From NCBI GenBank assembly GCA_946061315.1, contig CAMGRB010000102.1, positions 1 to 5,877 of the forward strand: a stretch of DNA of 5,877 bases, in the 5' to 3' direction. The number at the start of each line of letters is the position of its first letter. Positions within the stretch are counted from its first letter, which is position 1. Positions 5,634 through 5,877 of the stretch are shown one piece after another. Source of the stretch: an uncultured Clostridia bacterium. GTDB lineage: Bacteria; Bacillota; Clostridia; Oscillospirales; CAG-272. The translations under genes were made by a program, and so were the position numbers. The notes beneath the pieces were generated by a model. The model saw only the letters and a list, made by a program, of their open reading frames with translations. It ran no database searches and was not told the DNA's origin.

Positions 5634-5877
5634 TTCCGTGATGATGGAATCCTCATCGGCGTCCTCAATCATCTCTGTAATCTGCGCTTCGGTCTGAGCG
5701 GCTAAGTCCTCCATCTCCTCGATGGCGGCTTTTTCTGCCGCAAAAAACTCTGTTGCAATAATTGCCTTCGGAATCAGCTTACCCTCCCAACCAATGACTT
5801 TTTCTTCACCTTTCTTCTTGCCGGAAGTGTATTCGCCCATAATGTTTTCAGTCTCGCGGCCTAGCGCATAGCCCTTT
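5604..5877 (-). CDS. Partial type I restriction-modification M subunit (HsdM-like)
   Basis: The frame is open from the right window edge; the protein begins beyond it and reads KGYALGRETENIM, then GWEGKLIPKAIIATEFFAAEK, then a Glu/Ala-rich helix ending LAEDGKIKA at about 5607. The pattern WEGxLIPKxxIaxxFFAAE followed by a long acidic helix is what I recall from C-terminal regions of HsdM N6-adenine methylases, which form the type I complex with HsdS and HsdR. The catalytic NPPF motif would lie upstream, outside the window. The fragment is cut at the junction; the residues the frame would add beyond it (about 5535-5606) are antisense to the lipoprotein gene and not real. An in-frame ATG at 5838-5840 is internal, not a start. 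Family assignment is from memory of the motif and moderately secure. Confidence 0.6.

Overview
The window looks like a low-GC, Gram-positive (Bacillota, class Clostridia) genome, probably a gut bacterium and possibly a metagenomic contig. Three things support this. There are strong AGGAGG-type ribosome binding sites and consensus TTGACA/TATAAT promoters. A DUF3990-type toxin is paired with an HTH protein. A lipoprotein combines MBG-like repeats with a DUF5050-like propeller. All family names come from recognising protein patterns by eye; no database was searched.

Layout. Bases 1-268 hold a gene-free, possibly structured stretch, a clear intrinsic terminator (131-162), and a perfect consensus promoter (217-245) flanked and overlapped by a repeated operator-like motif. 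This promoter drives two overlapping genes: a DUF3990 protein with ADP-ribosyltransferase-like features (269-940), and a protein with an unassigned N-terminal domain and a C-terminal Xre-type HTH (921-1559). They read as a toxin-antitoxin pair that represses itself. A hairpin at 1615-1653 separates the pair from a convergent minus-strand gene (1669-2715) encoding a class I SAM-methyltransferase-like protein of unknown substrate.

The 359-base gap between that gene and the divergent gene at 3075 is regulatory. It holds outward-facing promoters and two nearly identical 19-bp palindromes about 200 bp apart, one beside each promoter. The divergent gene (3075-4040, TTG start) encodes an unusual regulator: Xre HTH, four-cysteine zinc-ribbon-like motif, about four membrane segments and a charged tail. 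It is the obvious candidate to bind the palindromes. It is followed 48 bp later by a lipoprotein gene (4089-5633) with three 76-residue MBG-like repeats and a beta-propeller-like region.

Near 5604-5607 the sequence changes identity. The lipoprotein breaks off mid-propeller, and the remaining bases encode, on the minus strand, part of what looks like a type I restriction-modification M subunit (HsdM), with higher GC (about 49% against about 41% just before). Both frames are broken at the same point, so this is either an assembly chimera or a real rearrangement breakpoint.

The most interesting parts are the autoregulated DUF3990/HTH module, the membrane-tethered zinc-ribbon Xre regulator with its paired palindromes beside a methyltransferase-like gene, and the junction. 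I see no rRNA, tRNA, CRISPR array or intact mobile element.
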